From contig OX940861.1 in the NCBI GenBank assembly GCA_954871525.1, positions 38,205,201 to 38,269,200 on the forward strand: a stretch of DNA of 64,000 bases. The letters are read 5' to 3'. Origin of the DNA: Parietaria judaica. Its lineage: Eukaryota > Streptophyta > Magnoliopsida > Rosales > Urticaceae. The notes under the pieces were generated by a model. The model saw nothing but the letters and a program-made list of their open reading frames with translations, did no database searches and was not told the origin of the DNA. Position 1 is the first letter of the stretch. Every line of letters begins with the position of its first letter. The position numbers and the translations under genes are program-made. Shown here piece by piece: positions 33,916 through 45,330 of this stretch.

Positions 33916-34164
33916 CAGTGGTGAAGCCACTTGGTGCTTAAAACGGATTTATGTGAAGAGCTTTTTTTTTTTATTCAAATTTATTTAGAATAATGTAACA
34001 CATATTTAACATTTGTGATACATCAAATTGTATTGCTAGAGTTTATTTTTTTTTTTTCTAGACCCCTCATTTTAAAAGCCGACTCTAATGACAACAACGC
34101 TGCAAAGAGATGCTTAGATATTATTTTTCGCTCCCCCATACTTTACTTTCTGGTTTCGCCACTG
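33916..34164. mobile_element. hAT-type MITE, 249 bp
   Basis: Ends CAGTGGTGAAGCCA and (reverse complement) CAGTGGCGAAACCA. Target repeats are GACGCTAT (33,908-33,915) and GTCGCTAT (34,165-34,172), 7 of 8 alike. No ORF of note. Confidence 0.88.
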
Positions 34165-35115
34165 GTCGCTATTGGATTTGTTTTTCGTAGTGTTTGCATA
34201 ATAATATTGTGTAATAGAAACAATTATTTGTTACAGAGGCTTACAGTTGACCATCATTGTTCATGACAGAATGTCATATGTTTTGGTAAACTTATCATCA
34301 AAGCTGCTTGATAAACTATCTTAGTTGAAAATCGGATTTGGTGATAACATTAGAAAAATAAAATAAAAAAATCCACTGAATGCCCAAAAAGCACTAACGG
34401 TTTAAGAGAAAATGTCCATAGTTTCAAACAATTCATTTATACTCACTAATAAAACTTTTGGACCATATTAACCCTAATATTAGTTATAATTATTAATTTT
34501 CGTTTAATAATTTTTAATGATATATATTAATTTCGAAATTATTTTTCCTATAATTATAGTTGACAACTTCCCCCTATTAATTACCATTTCATTTAATTAT
34601 GTTATTTTTATAAAAAAAAAAATCTTCATCATTTATCACAATAAATGACAGAAAGACAAACGGAGAAGTCTACGTCAAGATCGCAGGAGAAGATGACGGC
34701 GAGAGCGTCGGGGCGGCGGAGAGGAAACTCTCTACGGCATTCTCCGCCGCATGATCGCCGTGATCGTTTCGCCGGCGCACGATGGAAGCGCTGCTCCGCT
34801 GTTGCACAGGATTAGAGCCTCCGTCTCGGAGAACGCTCCGCTTCTTCCATGAGCTTCTCGAAAGTCTGACCAGAAGGTCCTCCGCTGGACTCGCAGAAGT
34901 GGTCCTCTCCGCGCTCTTCTCGTTGTGTCGGTGAGTCTTGGTGTCAATCGCAATTGAAAAGAGAGTACTGCTTTAAATTTCTTGATTTTTGGATGAAATT
35001 TTGTTCATAGTTTGGATTATTGAATGAATTTGGTTTCAAATTGGTGGAAACTTATGTTCATGCTTGTTCTACGATTGTGTTTCGACCTCTCTCCCGAAAT
35101 TTTTGGTAATTTAAT

Positions 35116-35380
35116 TTACAGTTTGATATTGGTATATACATATACAATTATGGTTGATATTAACTATTTGCACAAACAGTTCACGTGTTAAGTATTGGTA
35201 TATACATATACAATTTTGGTAATTAAATTTACAGCTTGATATTGGTATATACATATACAATTATGGTTGATATTTAAGATTTGCACAAACATTTCCTGTA
35301 TTAAGTATTGGTATATACATATACAATTTTTGTATTAAATTTACAGTTTGGAATTGGTATATTTAAATACAATTTCTGTT
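35116..35380. repeat. Tandem repeat, about 113 bp, 2.3 copies
   Basis: TTACAG.TTG.TATTGGTATA restarts at 35,116, 35,229 and 35,341. Each unit holds TATTGGTATATACATATACA twice. Confidence 0.85.
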
Positions 35381-35769
35381 TGATGAATTTGAATAGGATA
35401 AATGAAGGAAATGCCCATTTGTGACTCAATGTTTAAAAAAAATGCCAATTTCTAATTATGGTAATCATAACTACCAACAAATTGAAATATGGACTAATAT
35501 GCCCTTTCAATTAAGCCACGTTTAATTTTAATTTGTTTTTTTAATTAAAATAAAAAAAAACAAATATTTTCCTTAAATGTAGCAAACTAAATAAATTAAA
35601 ATTTATCCTTCCTATTTTAACGATTAAACAAATACTTTTCGAATTAATATTTCTAATTTTAACGTTTGTAACAAATCTTATTTTTGATTTTTTGGCCCCT
35701 ATTAATCAGTATTATTTTCGATTTTTTCTCCCTTATTAATCAGTATTTTAAAAACAAAATTTTAAATCA

Positions 35770-35945
35770 ATTCTATGCAATTTTACGAATCTGTAATTAT
35801 ATTTACGTAACTATATTTACTATTCTATATTTACGTAACTATATTTACGATTTTGTATTTTTACGTAACTATACTTGCGATTCTATATTTTTATGTAACT
35901 ATATTTACGACTCTGTATTTTTACGTAATTATCTTTACTAATCAT
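35770..35945. repeat. Short tandem repeat of TTACGTAACTATATTTAC
   Basis: About seven imperfect units of TATTTTTACGTAACTATATT with GATTCT spacers. An 85-aa frame here is only a translation of this repeat. Confidence 0.8.
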
Positions 35946-36858
35946 CGTCCCATGTAGAGAAATCAAAGGCTTAAAATGAATTAAACACACAATAATCCAA
36001 GGATCTCACATGAAACATAATTGTTGGTGAGTATATTAACGTATATTTTAAAAACCGAAAATATATGTACAAAATTTTATTAAAATGTTGAACCTGTTGA
36101 ACAGTAAATATATTTACGAAATTATAATCACTGTAAATATATTTACGAAAAACTGTAAATAAATTTACAGTTTATTTACACGAAGCGAAGACGGCGAGAG
36201 AGATGGTGAAGAAGATTGATCGATTGAGAAGCCCTAGTATCGATTGAGAATCAATCGAAACACGTCACCGCCGGAAAAAGCTACGTGCACTTCTCCCCAT
36301 GTCACCACCGCACGCACGCCGAAACCTGCAACCGGAAAGCACTCCCTTGCGCGAGCCCAATCTAAATCAAGGTCTCCCTTGCGCGCCATCACGACCGCCA
36401 ACGTTCGCCGACCAAGTTCGTCAAGAACGTCGTCGCCTCTGGGTTGCCGCTAAGGAGTTTGTCTGGTCATATCCTCGTATGAGAGCACCGCAAAAGCTCC
36501 GCCGGATCTGATCGTTGCTTGTCGGAAATTCTCCAGAGCAACGATGGAGGATAGTGGGCGAGAGAAAATGCGAGAGAGAGAACATTTTTAATAAATGAAA
36601 ATTATTTTTGGGTCAAAGTAACAAAATTAAATGAAAACCTAATTAATAGGGGAAGTTTTCAACCATAATTTTAGGATAATTTAATTTCAAAAATTAAATA
36701 TATATTATAAATAATTAATTACGAAAATAATTAAATATAATTAATATTAGGGTTAATATGGTCCAAAAAAGTTTACAAATGGGTATAAATGAATTGTTTG
36801 AAAGTATGAGCAATTCTCATTAACCTTAGGTGGTTTTTGGGCATTTCGTTGGTTTATT

Positions 36859-37255
36859 AATTTGAATATAATTGATTTTTGTAAAAAAAAATTTAAAATT
36901 CAAAATCGTTAGAATCCTGGTTAATAAGGAACAAATATTTCGAAAATAATTAGGAAATTTTTAAAATTAATTAGTTATTATATTAAGCTACATTAAAAGA
37001 AAAAGATTAATCCAATTTTTAAATGATTAATTAAATCGAATAATAATTAATTACAAATGTAATTTAAATGCCAAATATTATTTTCACACCTAAAGAATAT
37101 TAGGGTTAAATTGATCCATATTTTAATTAATTGGGGATTTTGATTATCATAAATAAATTTAGGCATTTTCTTGAAAGGTTGAGTAAAAAATTACCATTTG
37201 GCTCATTTAAAAGAAAAAAAAAAATAGATAATTATATTGGATGATTTATGCTATA
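36859..37255. other. AT-rich intergenic DNA, no gene seen
   Basis: The sequence is simple AT-rich and lies between the long-TIR element and the solo LTR. No ORF, repeat or signal was recognised. Confidence 0.5.
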
Positions 37256-37614
37256 TGTTAATGCCTAAAATTTGATTAACTTGAATGCGGCCCAAGTCTT
37301 GATTTTGGGCCGGGCCCAACGCCCGCTTGACGGTCGGAATAGGCTTTGAAGCTTGATCTTCGGTCTTGATAGGCCGGAAATCTTCCCTGTATAACCTGCC
37401 TCCGTTCCTGTAAAAATAGTAGAAAAACGTGAACTCCGAAGGGGAACAGAGGGGGGGGTCCACTGTCGCCCGCTCCGACGCTCAACATTAGTCGAGTATA
37501 TGAGTCGGAATTTATGAATAAACGGGAAACAGAGGTTTTTTGGCTTCGGGAGTGCTTGCCGATTGTGGCGGGGGTGCCCTCGTATTTATAGAGGGTCGGA
37601 AGTTTAATTTTGTG

Positions 37615-37682
37615 CCTTCGGGGCGCGCGGCGCGCCCCGAAGGCATGTTTTAGCCTTCGGGGCGCGCGGCGCTCCCCGAAGG
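37615..37682. repeat. Two GC-rich palindromes in tandem
   Basis: 37,615-37,643 is CCTTCGGGGCGCG-CGG-CGCGCCCCGAAGG, a perfect 13-bp hairpin stem with a 3-base loop. A second, slightly imperfect copy is at 37,654-37,682. They lie just upstream (minus sense) of the LTR TATA box. Confidence 0.9.
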
Positions 37683-37723
37683 CATGTTTTTTAGGCCGGG
37701 CCGATTCGACATTTCCCGAGCGA

Positions 37724-38100
37724 GCCCGGGTTGACTTTTCCGATTGACTTTTCGGATCGGATCCCGTTGACTTTTTGGGTTGACTTTCTGGGTTGGCCCG
37801 TTGACTTTTGTTGACTTTTCTGGTTGACTTCCGAGTCGGATCCCGTTGACTTTTCCGATTGACTTTCAGGGTCGGGTCTGTTGACTTTGTTGGTTGACTT
37901 TCCGGGTTCGGGTCTGTTGACTTTTCAGGGTTCGGACGCGTTGACTTTTCCGGTTGACTTCCGAGTCGGATCCGTTGACTTTCAGGGTCGGGCCTGTTGA
38001 CTTTGTTGGTTGACTTTCCGTGTTCGGGTCTGTTGACTTTTCACGGTTCGGACCCGTTGAGTTTTTGACCGGTTTGGTTTTGACTTTTCCTGAACGGGTC
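37724..38100 (-). promoter_or_regulatory. Array of about 20 W-box cores (TTGAC) in the LTR
   Basis: GTTGACTTT recurs about every 19 bp, nearly all on the plus strand (AGTCAA in LTR sense). It is part of a roughly 125-bp tandem unit (GGTTGACTTCCGAGTCGGAT restarts at about 37,820 and 37,950). TTGAC is the core recognised by WRKY factors. Its place upstream of the LTR TATA box fits an enhancer; function is inferred. Confidence 0.75.
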
Positions 38101-38295
38101 AAAGTCGATTTAGTGGGCCTTATATGTCTTGGGCCTCAATTTTTCTAGGCTCCGGAAAATACGCATAACACTATACATAATACATGCAGAGTTTATATTT
38201 ACTTCATGATCTCATCATGTATGAAGTAGCTAGTATTTTTATTTTACAATCAAACTACTCTAATAAGAAGGCTTCCTCAAACTCTTGACCGGATG

Positions 38296-38481
38296 CTAAA
38301 TTAACCTCACTGTCGAAGAGAAATGTTTTCCAGCGGCAATGATGGCGGCTTCCGGATCAGCCGCCGCCGATCCCGCTAGCTTCGCATCCGTAGCTTTAAC
38401 CGGCCCTTTGTCACTTATTGTTGAAGCATCAAAGCACAAAGGAAAAGGCTTTGATAAAAATGCTCTTACACGCTTACCCAT
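38296..38481 (-). CDS. Small protein, 61 aa, unknown function (paralog of 41,451)
   Basis: A single open frame, starting 'MGKRVRAFLSKPFPL' and ending 'AAGKHFSSTVRLI'. The ending is nearly the same as in the ORF at 41,451-41,615 ('AAGKHFSNKVRLI'), and both have a Glu-Ala-x-Ile/Met-x-Ala lead-in. Because the two lie 3 kb apart on one strand and keep this motif in frame, I take them as tandem paralogs of a small gene. There is no signal peptide or membrane segment. The middle is Ala-rich, with low conservation. I do not recognise the family. Confidence 0.55.
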   Translation of the reverse strand: MGKRVRAFLSKPFPLCFDASTISDKGPVKATDAKLAGSAAADPEAAIIAAGKHFSSTVRLI

Positions 38482-38612
38482 CTATGCTCCTCTGATGAAT
38501 ATATAATTCAGACCAAACCCAAAGCCTAAATTATTGAAAGGATACTGTATATACTTGCGAAATCTTTATTTTTCTATTTATTTTGAGTTCTAAATTATAT
38601 GGAAGTATATTT

Positions 38613-39622
38613 CGGCCCAGTTTGGCATTGTTATGCTGTGTTCAGAATTGCTTTTAAAATATACTGCTAGAAGAAGTGCTGTCAGAGAAAGTAATGCACT
38701 GTTTGGTTAATCAAAACAAAAAACAATTGGTTTTTTAAAAAATTTCAGTTCAGTGTTTGGTAACCATTTTTACTTAATTAGCTTCTAAATATAAAAAATA
38801 TAAAAGTAGACATAAATAATATTTGTTAAATATTAATATTAATATAAAAAATTTAAAAAATAATTTAAATAATATAATTATTCAATAAATAAAAAGAAAA
38901 AATATTTATTAGCTTGTTGTGCCTTTTGTGCTTTTAACTGACAATAATTATAATAAAAGTACCAATTTCTTACATCCATGTTCCTTTTGTCCATGATAAA
39001 AAAAATTAGTACTTTTACTAACGAAAAAGAATTAGTACTTTAACTGTAATAATAATATGTATCTGTTTTTTATTTATTTACATTTACCTTCCAAAAAGAA
39101 TTGTTACTTTAACTATAATAATTTAAGAATGTGAACATAAAATAATGGTACTTTTACCATCTTAAAAAATTGGTAATTTAACCGCAATAGTAAAATATTT
39201 TGGTACTTTTATCATCTAATAGGAATTGGTATTTCAACCAAATAATTTTAAAAAAAATGGACATAAAAAATTGGTATCTTCACCATCCAAAAAGAATTGG
39301 TACTTTAACCTCAATAATTAAAAAATATAGACATAAAAATTGATACTTTTACCACTTAAAAAGAATTAAAATCTTAACCGCAATAATAATATGTATTTTT
39401 TGGTACTTTTACCATCCTAAAAAAAATATTTATGGGGATAGAGAATAAGAAAAGCAAAAGTAGATTCTACCAAAAGCATCTATAACTTGCTTTTGAATTT
39501 TGCCTATCCAAAAACTAAACTTTTTACTAAGTGCTTCCAGTGTAACTTACCAAACACAAATTTTAACTTAATATTCTAAAAAAAGCAAAAGCACCTAATA
39601 ATAAGCAATGCCAAACGGACCA
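38613..39622. mobile_element. MITE with GTTTGGCATTG ends, about 1.0 kb
   Basis: Inverted ends are GGCCCAGTTTGGCATTG and (reverse complement) GGTCCGTTTGGCATTGC. The interior (39,000-39,420) has about ten imperfect GGTACTTTTACCATC / AATTGGTACTTTAACC units. No target duplication was found and there is no coding potential. Confidence 0.72.
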
Positions 39623-41420
39623 TTCATGTTTCTTCACGTGTGTATATATATAGCTGAAGTAACTTGATGGTAAAGCAAAAGTCAAAAATCAAAAGTCAAA
39701 AGTCAAAAGTCAAGAGTCAAAACTTGAAAGATCACAGAAATATCAGGCTCTTCTATCTTTGTATGTGGGACCTATATTATGCAGATTCTAGGACCTATAT
39801 TGTAAATAATTTTGTACAAAGTTGGGATTAGGATTGATTTAATTGTTATTAAATTTAATACTGAGTCAAGTTATATTAAGTGATTAAAAATATTATCATA
39901 TATCGTCATCGTTTTTTGGATTGGAAGCTCTAATACGCAAATTTGATTTGGACAAAACTTCCATAACGTGTATTATTTCAAATTTCAATGCCTCGTGTTC
40001 TTTGGTTTTCTTTAGCGTAGTGGCAAAGAAACAGTCGTCATTTTACGGATTGCTATTTCACTTAGTTTTTAATTAATGTTTTAAATTTTTTGAATATCTA
40101 GCTAATACTCCGTTTGTCTAACTCTAATCTATCGAAGTATTCCGTTATTTTCCAAGTTTTCGCAAAATAACTTTATCTTTTAACAAATTTTTCACAAAGC
40201 TACATAAAATCTGAAGTTTTCTACAATTTTTTATTTTTTCAATTATAATTTTAAACCTCAAGTATAGCCTTATATTGGTATCAAATTTCAATTATACTTT
40301 TATTTTCATATAACATTGCCTTTATTTTTATATAAACTTGTATTGTAGCCTGTATTTATATAGTGTACATATTATTATGTAAAAAACAACCATTGATAAA
40401 CCTTACAAAAAATTCATCGGAGTCATCGTTTTTATTCGGTTGTAGAACACTTGTTCTAACACATCATAAATTTTTGTAATCATAAACTAGAGTCATCGGT
40501 TTTCATCAAGTCAGATAAAATTCTCAAGTCATTTGTTTTACCGTAAATGAAATTCATCGATTTTTCTTCAGTAAAAGTATTTAGAACATTTCTTCTAACA
40601 TTATCATCTTCCTCTAACTCCTCACCCGACCCAAGTAAACATGGGTCATGAAGTCATATAATACCCAAATGGTTGAGCCTCCAATTAAGATTGATGAACA
40701 CCATTTTTTCGTTAAAATAAAATAAAATCCTCTGTTATGATTTAGCTTGAATTGCATAGTATTATTTTTTTCTAATTAATTGATAGAATATTGTACGAAA
40801 TATCCATTTAGCTACAAACTCTTTTAAAAACTACGTATTCTTAATTTATTATGTTTGCATTTTCTGTTTGACTGCACCAAAGAGGGGAAAATGGTATTAT
40901 TAGCTCCGTTTTACACTTGGTTGTTTAAGATTACGTATCGCTACCGTTTTTCCAACAAGAACGCTTCGCTATTTTTCTTTATGTCACAAAAACTAAAAGT
41001 GAAATATAATCAAACATAAAGTAAAATGTAGAAACAAGTTGTCCCAACTTTGACCAGATTGAAAATGATTAACACGATAATATAGCGTGTTATTCTAAAA
41101 TTTATTTATAGCATTATCATTACTAATATTTGCATCTTCCTTTTATCATATTCAAATCCTCAAACTTGAGCTTTCATGTACATTTGTAGAGCAACAGCAA
41201 AGAAAATAATCAAATATTTAGTTAACAAACACAGCCAATGAATCGGATAAAATTACATCCAAGCAAAACCATAAATGTGCAGCAAAATTCATTCTGCTAA
41301 TTAGTCTAAATAAATTGTTCCCAGATGAGAAAATCGGTATTCAGTACGAAGCTAATGATAAAGATAAAACTATACAAGCACACGACTAATATAATGATCG
41401 GGGCGTAACTATATATATAT
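39623..41420. other. AT-rich intergenic DNA, no gene seen
   Basis: About 1.8 kb with only short frames. A run of four AAAAGTCAAAAGTCA-type repeats lies at about 39,678-39,722. The last 200 bp are downstream of the small minus-strand gene. Confidence 0.5.
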
Positions 41421-41450
41421 ATGTGGCCTTATTTGACCATTTTTTCGTCG

Positions 41451-41615
41451 TCATATCAACCGCACTTTGTTGGAGAAATGCTTGCCGGCGGCAACCATGG
41501 TCGCCTCAGTCACCGACGGTAGCGCCTTTTTGGTCTTTTCAGATATACCAAACCATGAGGAGAATAGCCTCGCAAATGAACTGTACTTCTTCGCTTCTGT
41601 CTTCTCACTACCCAT
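41451..41615 (-). CDS. Small protein, 54 aa, unknown function (paralog of 38,296)
   Basis: I chose the ATG at 41,615 ('MGSEKTEAKKYSSF'). The upstream part of the longer frame reads a (AAACCA)n-type leader repeat as Lys-Pro repeats and is unlikely to be coded. The protein is basic, has 'ARLFSSWFGI' in the middle, and ends 'VAAGKHFSNKVRLI', the same motif as its neighbour at 38.4 kb. No known domain. The conserved C-terminus suggests selection on both, but I cannot name a function. Confidence 0.6.
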   Translation of the reverse strand: MGSEKTEAKKYSSFARLFSSWFGISEKTKKALPSVTEATMVAAGKHFSNKVRLI

Positions 41616-41722
41616 TTTCACTCTTTGAAGCTTTAGTAATACAAATCCGAAGTATTCACTGAAATAGAAAGTAGATTTTGGTTTTGGTTTTGGTTTTGGT
41701 TGTATGAGCTTCTTATTAATTA

Positions 41723-42191
41723 GGGTTAATGACGGCAAAAATACTCAAAGTTTGGTCAAAGAACCCCTCGTGTACCCAAAGTTTAAAAGTGGTGGAAAAA
41801 ATACCCAAAGTCGCATTTGGGGAGTTGACCACTCCATTCTCGTAACGCCGTTAACTTACCCGTTAACTCTGGCCACGTGGACAAACGTGAGTTGTTGACA
41901 TAATAATTTTTGCCACGTGAACGAGCCCACATCAGTCTCGTTTACGACAAAACAAGGAATTAAACCCCTAATTAATACTATTTAACACAACTAATTGAAC
42001 CCCTAATTATTACACTTAACAAAATAGATTTGTCCACGTGGCCAGAATTAACAGGTAAGTTAACGGCGTTACGAGAATGGAGTAGTCAACTCCCTAAATG
42101 TGACTTTGGGTATTTTTGCCACCACTTTTAAACTTTGAGTACATGAAGGGTTCTTTGACCAAACTTTGGGTATTTTTGCCGCCATTAACCC
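41723..42191. mobile_element. Mutator-type MITE, 469 bp, 9-bp target duplication
   Basis: Long inverted ends, about 165 bp each, begin GGGTTAATG(A/G)CGGCAAAAA. The flanks are perfect 9-bp repeats TATTAATTA (41,714-41,722 and 42,192-42,200). One arm of the same family lies at 62,681-62,838. Confidence 0.94.
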
Positions 42192-42225
42192 TATTAATTA
42201 TAATGGTTGTTCGTTATATATAGCT

Positions 42226-43231
42226 CAAGGTGTCAAATTTCGGGAATTTCGGTCGAAATTCGGGTCGGCTTTCGTTTTGTAGAGAACACCGAAACGACAT
42301 TCCTACCGTTTCGCTGTCGTTTTACCATTTTTCGGGAAATTCGGAACGAATTTCGTTTTGCATGCCTCTTGTCGTTTTTACTCATAAAACTGGCGAAAAA
42401 TGACTGGAATTTCGAAAAAAAATTAAACTATTGGTAGATTTCGGCAAAAATACCAATTAAATTTCCCACCCCACCCCACCCCGTCCCGTCTCGGCCGGCC
42501 GGCGGCGCGCGCGTGTGGTAGTAGTACATTTGTGTGAGTCCTCCCCCATCCACAAAATCCTATGATCCTAAGGGCCCAAGCCCTTATCCCTAATATTTGG
42601 TATATAAACATCACCAAACTCTTATTATCTATCAATGTGGGACTTTTGTTATTCAACTAATATCACACATTCACACTTAACATACCATACACTTCACCTA
42701 ATAAATTAACTTAATATTATACACTTCAAATAATATTATACACTTAACATACATATACACTTAATATATAATATTATATTCTTCAACTAATAATAAATTT
42801 GTTAACATACATACACAATTTACATGCATATTCACTTATTATAAGTTATAACACACTTAACATATTCACTTCACATAATAATTTGACTTAATATTATACA
42901 CTTCAACTAATAATGTGATTTTACATTATACATTTCACACCTACATATTTAAGTTATAAATGTGTTTTGTTGTATACAATTATGTCTTGTATTTATTAAA
43001 TATGTAGTTTTGAACCTATATAAATATCATGCTTAAATACTCAAATTTTTTTACAGAATATCCGTCGGCATATCCATCGGCAAGCGGTATGCCCATTCGA
43101 AAAATGCGATAAATCCGGTAAACGGCATGCCCTTTTTTTACCATTTGCCCATCGACATACCCATCGGCAAGCGATATATCCGTAAAACGAAAAATTCGAA
43201 ACGAAAACGGCAAGCGGCATTTTAAACCTTG
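42226..43231. mobile_element. hAT-type MITE, 1006 bp, 8-bp target duplication
   Basis: Ends CAAGGTGTCAAATTTCGG and (reverse complement) CAAGGTTTAAAATGCCGC. Perfect 8-bp flanks ATATAGCT lie at 42,218-42,225 and 43,232-43,239. The left part has TTTCGG/CGAAA motifs, the right part GGCAAGCGGTATGCCC-like motifs, and the middle is AT-rich with TTCACACTTAACATA repeats. No real ORF. Confidence 0.9.
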
Positions 43232-43239
43232 ATATAGCT

Positions 43240-43810
43240 GAATATTACTTGATGAGAAAGTCATTGAATACTTTAAAAGTTAATAGTCTCATGGGCACTT
43301 TCCAAGAAAGTAAAAGTACGTTTTTTTATCATCAACATTGATAGTTTCTCGCCATAGAATTTGACCAAGAACATTCCTACTATATTTCTCTACTTGGGCT
43401 ATAAGTTAAAGAAATTCATTATTAGACTATGGTCTTTTTCAACGTTGATTTCTTGGAAGGAACTAAACTAGTTCAAACAAAAAGAAAATATTAGTTTATG
43501 AGAAGATGCCATGATGTTTTATTTCAAAATGAGATCATTAATTAAGAAGCGATTTTAGACAAACCTGTTTGGTTAGCTTTTGAAAAACTTATTTTTGTGT
43601 TTTGGTCTCAAAAAGTGTTAAATTAGTTTGATAATCCACGTTTGGTTAAATTTTTTAAAATTGATTTTAAAAAATTACTTTTTGATTTGAAAAATTAACA
43701 AAGGAATGTGGAAAACAGGTCTACACTGTTTCCCAGTTATGTTTCTTAATTTTCTGAAACTTTTTCTCCGTAACTACCTTCACTTCCCTCTCCTTTTCTT
43801 TTCTCCATCA
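43240..43810. other. Intergenic DNA, no gene seen
   Basis: AT-rich sequence between two hAT MITEs. No domain was recognised. Confidence 0.5.
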
Positions 43811-43818
43811 CTTTTGAC

Positions 43819-44457
43819 TAGGGGTGTGCAAAATAACTGGTAACCAAATTTTAAAACCGTAACAAAAAATTATCCGGTTTAAAATAACCTTAACCGATTT
43901 TTTTTTTTGAAAACAGGTTAAGGTTAACCGTATCCGGTTTCAAACAGGATAAGGTTACAGGTTATTTATTTTTCAAAACAAGTTATTTTAGTAACCGGTT
44001 TTTGTAAGCGGTTTTAATATTAATTTTTTTATTTAAATATTTTAAAATTAAATTAAGTAGGGTTTTCTCTCTTTCCGTCAAAACTTCTTCGACTTCTTTC
44101 TCCTTCTTTTTCTCGCCTACCCTTTCTTCTTTCCTCCTCCTCGACTTTCTCTTCTTCTTTTTCTTGCCTCTCTGCTTGATCTTGTTCATTATCTATTATT
44201 GTTATGCTTCATATTATTTATTCAAGTTTTATTATTATTGTTCATTTGGACCGATATGTTTGATCGTTGCGATAAACACTGTTGAATCCTATATTTTTTT
44301 TAATAAAAAACAGGTTAATGTTATTACACAGGTTAATTAGATTTTGATAACCGGTTTCAAAAACAGGTTAAGGTTATTTCAACATGGCTAACCGGAATTA
44401 AGTTAAGGATACCAAATAGTGAAAAATAAACAGGTTAATTGACCGATTGCAGCCCTA
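43819..44457. mobile_element. hAT-type MITE, 639 bp, 8-bp target duplication
   Basis: Ends TAGGGGTGTGCAAAATAAC and (reverse complement) TAGGGCTGCAATCGG. Perfect flanks CTTTTGAC lie at 43,811-43,818 and 44,458-44,465. Both subterminal parts are full of AACAGGTTAAGGTTA / AACCGGTTT motifs. A pyrimidine-rich patch gives a Lys/Glu-rich minus frame of 68 aa that is not a gene. Confidence 0.93.
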
Positions 44458-44504
44458 CTTTTGACCACGATTCATACTTCCTTGCCACTATCTTCTATTT
44501 ATTA

Positions 44505-44990
44505 GCGAGTTCACATTTTTGCCTAAAAACTAGGTCGAGTAGGTTTCAAAACAAAGTTCGTGACCCATACACATAGTTTTAACACTATATTAAGAGTATT
44601 GAGCGCATAAAAAATTTGTTTTGCGACTTCAAATTTTTGCGTAAAAACTAGGTCGAACAGGCGAGTTCACATTTTTGCGTAAAAACTAGGTCGAATAGGT
44701 TTCGAAACATAGTTCGTGACCCGTACCCACTGTATTAACTCTATATTAAGGATATTGACCACATAAAAAATATGTTTTGCGACTTCAATTTTTTGCGTAA
44801 AAACTAGGTCGAACAGGCGAGTTCACATTTTTGCGTAAAAATGTGGTCTAATAGGTTTCGAAACAAAGTTCGTGACCCATACCCATTGTTTTAACACTAT
44901 ATTAATGGTACTGAATGCATAAAAATTTTATTTTGCGACTTCACATTTTTGCGTAAAAAATAGGTGGAATAGATTTCGAAACAAAGTTCG
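44505..44990. repeat. 156-bp tandem repeat, about 3 copies
   Basis: GCGAGTTCACATTTTT restarts at 44,505, 44,661 and 44,817. Each unit has two half-repeats ending GCGTAAAAACTAGGTCGA. A shortened fourth unit begins near 44,935. Confidence 0.88.
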
Positions 44991-44995
44991 TGACC

Positions 44996-45310
44996 CCAAG
45001 ATTCATTAAGACTACAAACTTGTTTGTTTTTTGGGCTCAATACAATTAATATAGTGTATAAAGAAGGGATACAGAATAATAATTAAGTTTCGGCACCGAT
45101 TTTGACTTCGAACGAACTCTTACGCGAAATTAAGCTATTACAGCCCAAGATTCTTTACAACGCCAAACTTGTTTGTGTTTTTGGGCTCAAAAAAATTAAT
45201 TTAGTGTATAAAGAAAGTACATGGAGTAATATTTATGTTCGGCACTTATTTTGACTTCGAATCAAGTATCACGCGAAATTAAGCTATAAGAACCCAAGAT
45301 TCATTAAGAC
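44996..45310. repeat. 149-bp tandem repeat, about 2 copies
   Basis: CCAAGATTC(A/T)TTA restarts at 44,996, 45,145 and 45,294, with TTGGGCTCA and ACGCGAAATTAAGCTAT in each unit. It follows the 156-bp array directly. Confidence 0.85.
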
Positions 45311-45330
45311 TACAAACTTGTCTACTCGCT

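Larger units (their letters stand above)
34378..36858. mobile_element. About 2.5-kb element with long inverted repeats (MULE-like)
   Basis: The left arm (34,378 to about 34,600) and the reverse complement of the right arm (36,858 to about 36,630) share ATGCCCAAAAA, ...TCAAACAATTCATTTATA..., GGACCATATTAACCCTAAT and AACTTCCCCCTATTAATTA in the same order, giving arms of 200 bp or more. Outer ends and target duplication could not be fixed. The interior has two GC-rich gene-like patches (34,690-34,935 and 36,240-36,515) separated by AT-rich repeat DNA, the layout of a Pack-MULE or a decayed MULE. No transposase domain is recognisable. The 60-85 aa frames are not convincing genes. Confidence 0.7.
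37256..38170 (-). mobile_element. Solo gypsy-type LTR, 915 bp, target duplication CTATA
   Basis: On the minus strand it begins TGTTATGCGTATTTTCCGGA and ends GGCATTAACA. The flanks are perfect 5-bp repeats CTATA (37,251-37,255 and 38,171-38,175). The start, the TATA context CTCTATAAATACGAG (plus 37,579-37,593) and the end match the LTRs of the element at 57,300, so the two are one family or sister families. The upstream (U3) part holds an array of W-box cores and two GC hairpins (separate entries). Confidence 0.92.

Noticed and set aside
34732..34953. 73-codon Arg-rich frame in the long-TIR element
   Set aside because: It is GC-rich with no domain, and frames on both strands are open; kept only as a possible captured fragment.
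35684..35941. 85-codon frame with repeated 'FLRNYIYD'
   Set aside because: It is a translation of the TTACGTAACTATATT tandem repeat.
43983..44189. 68-codon Lys/Arg/Glu-rich minus frame
   Set aside because: It is the reading of a CT-rich patch within an hAT MITE.
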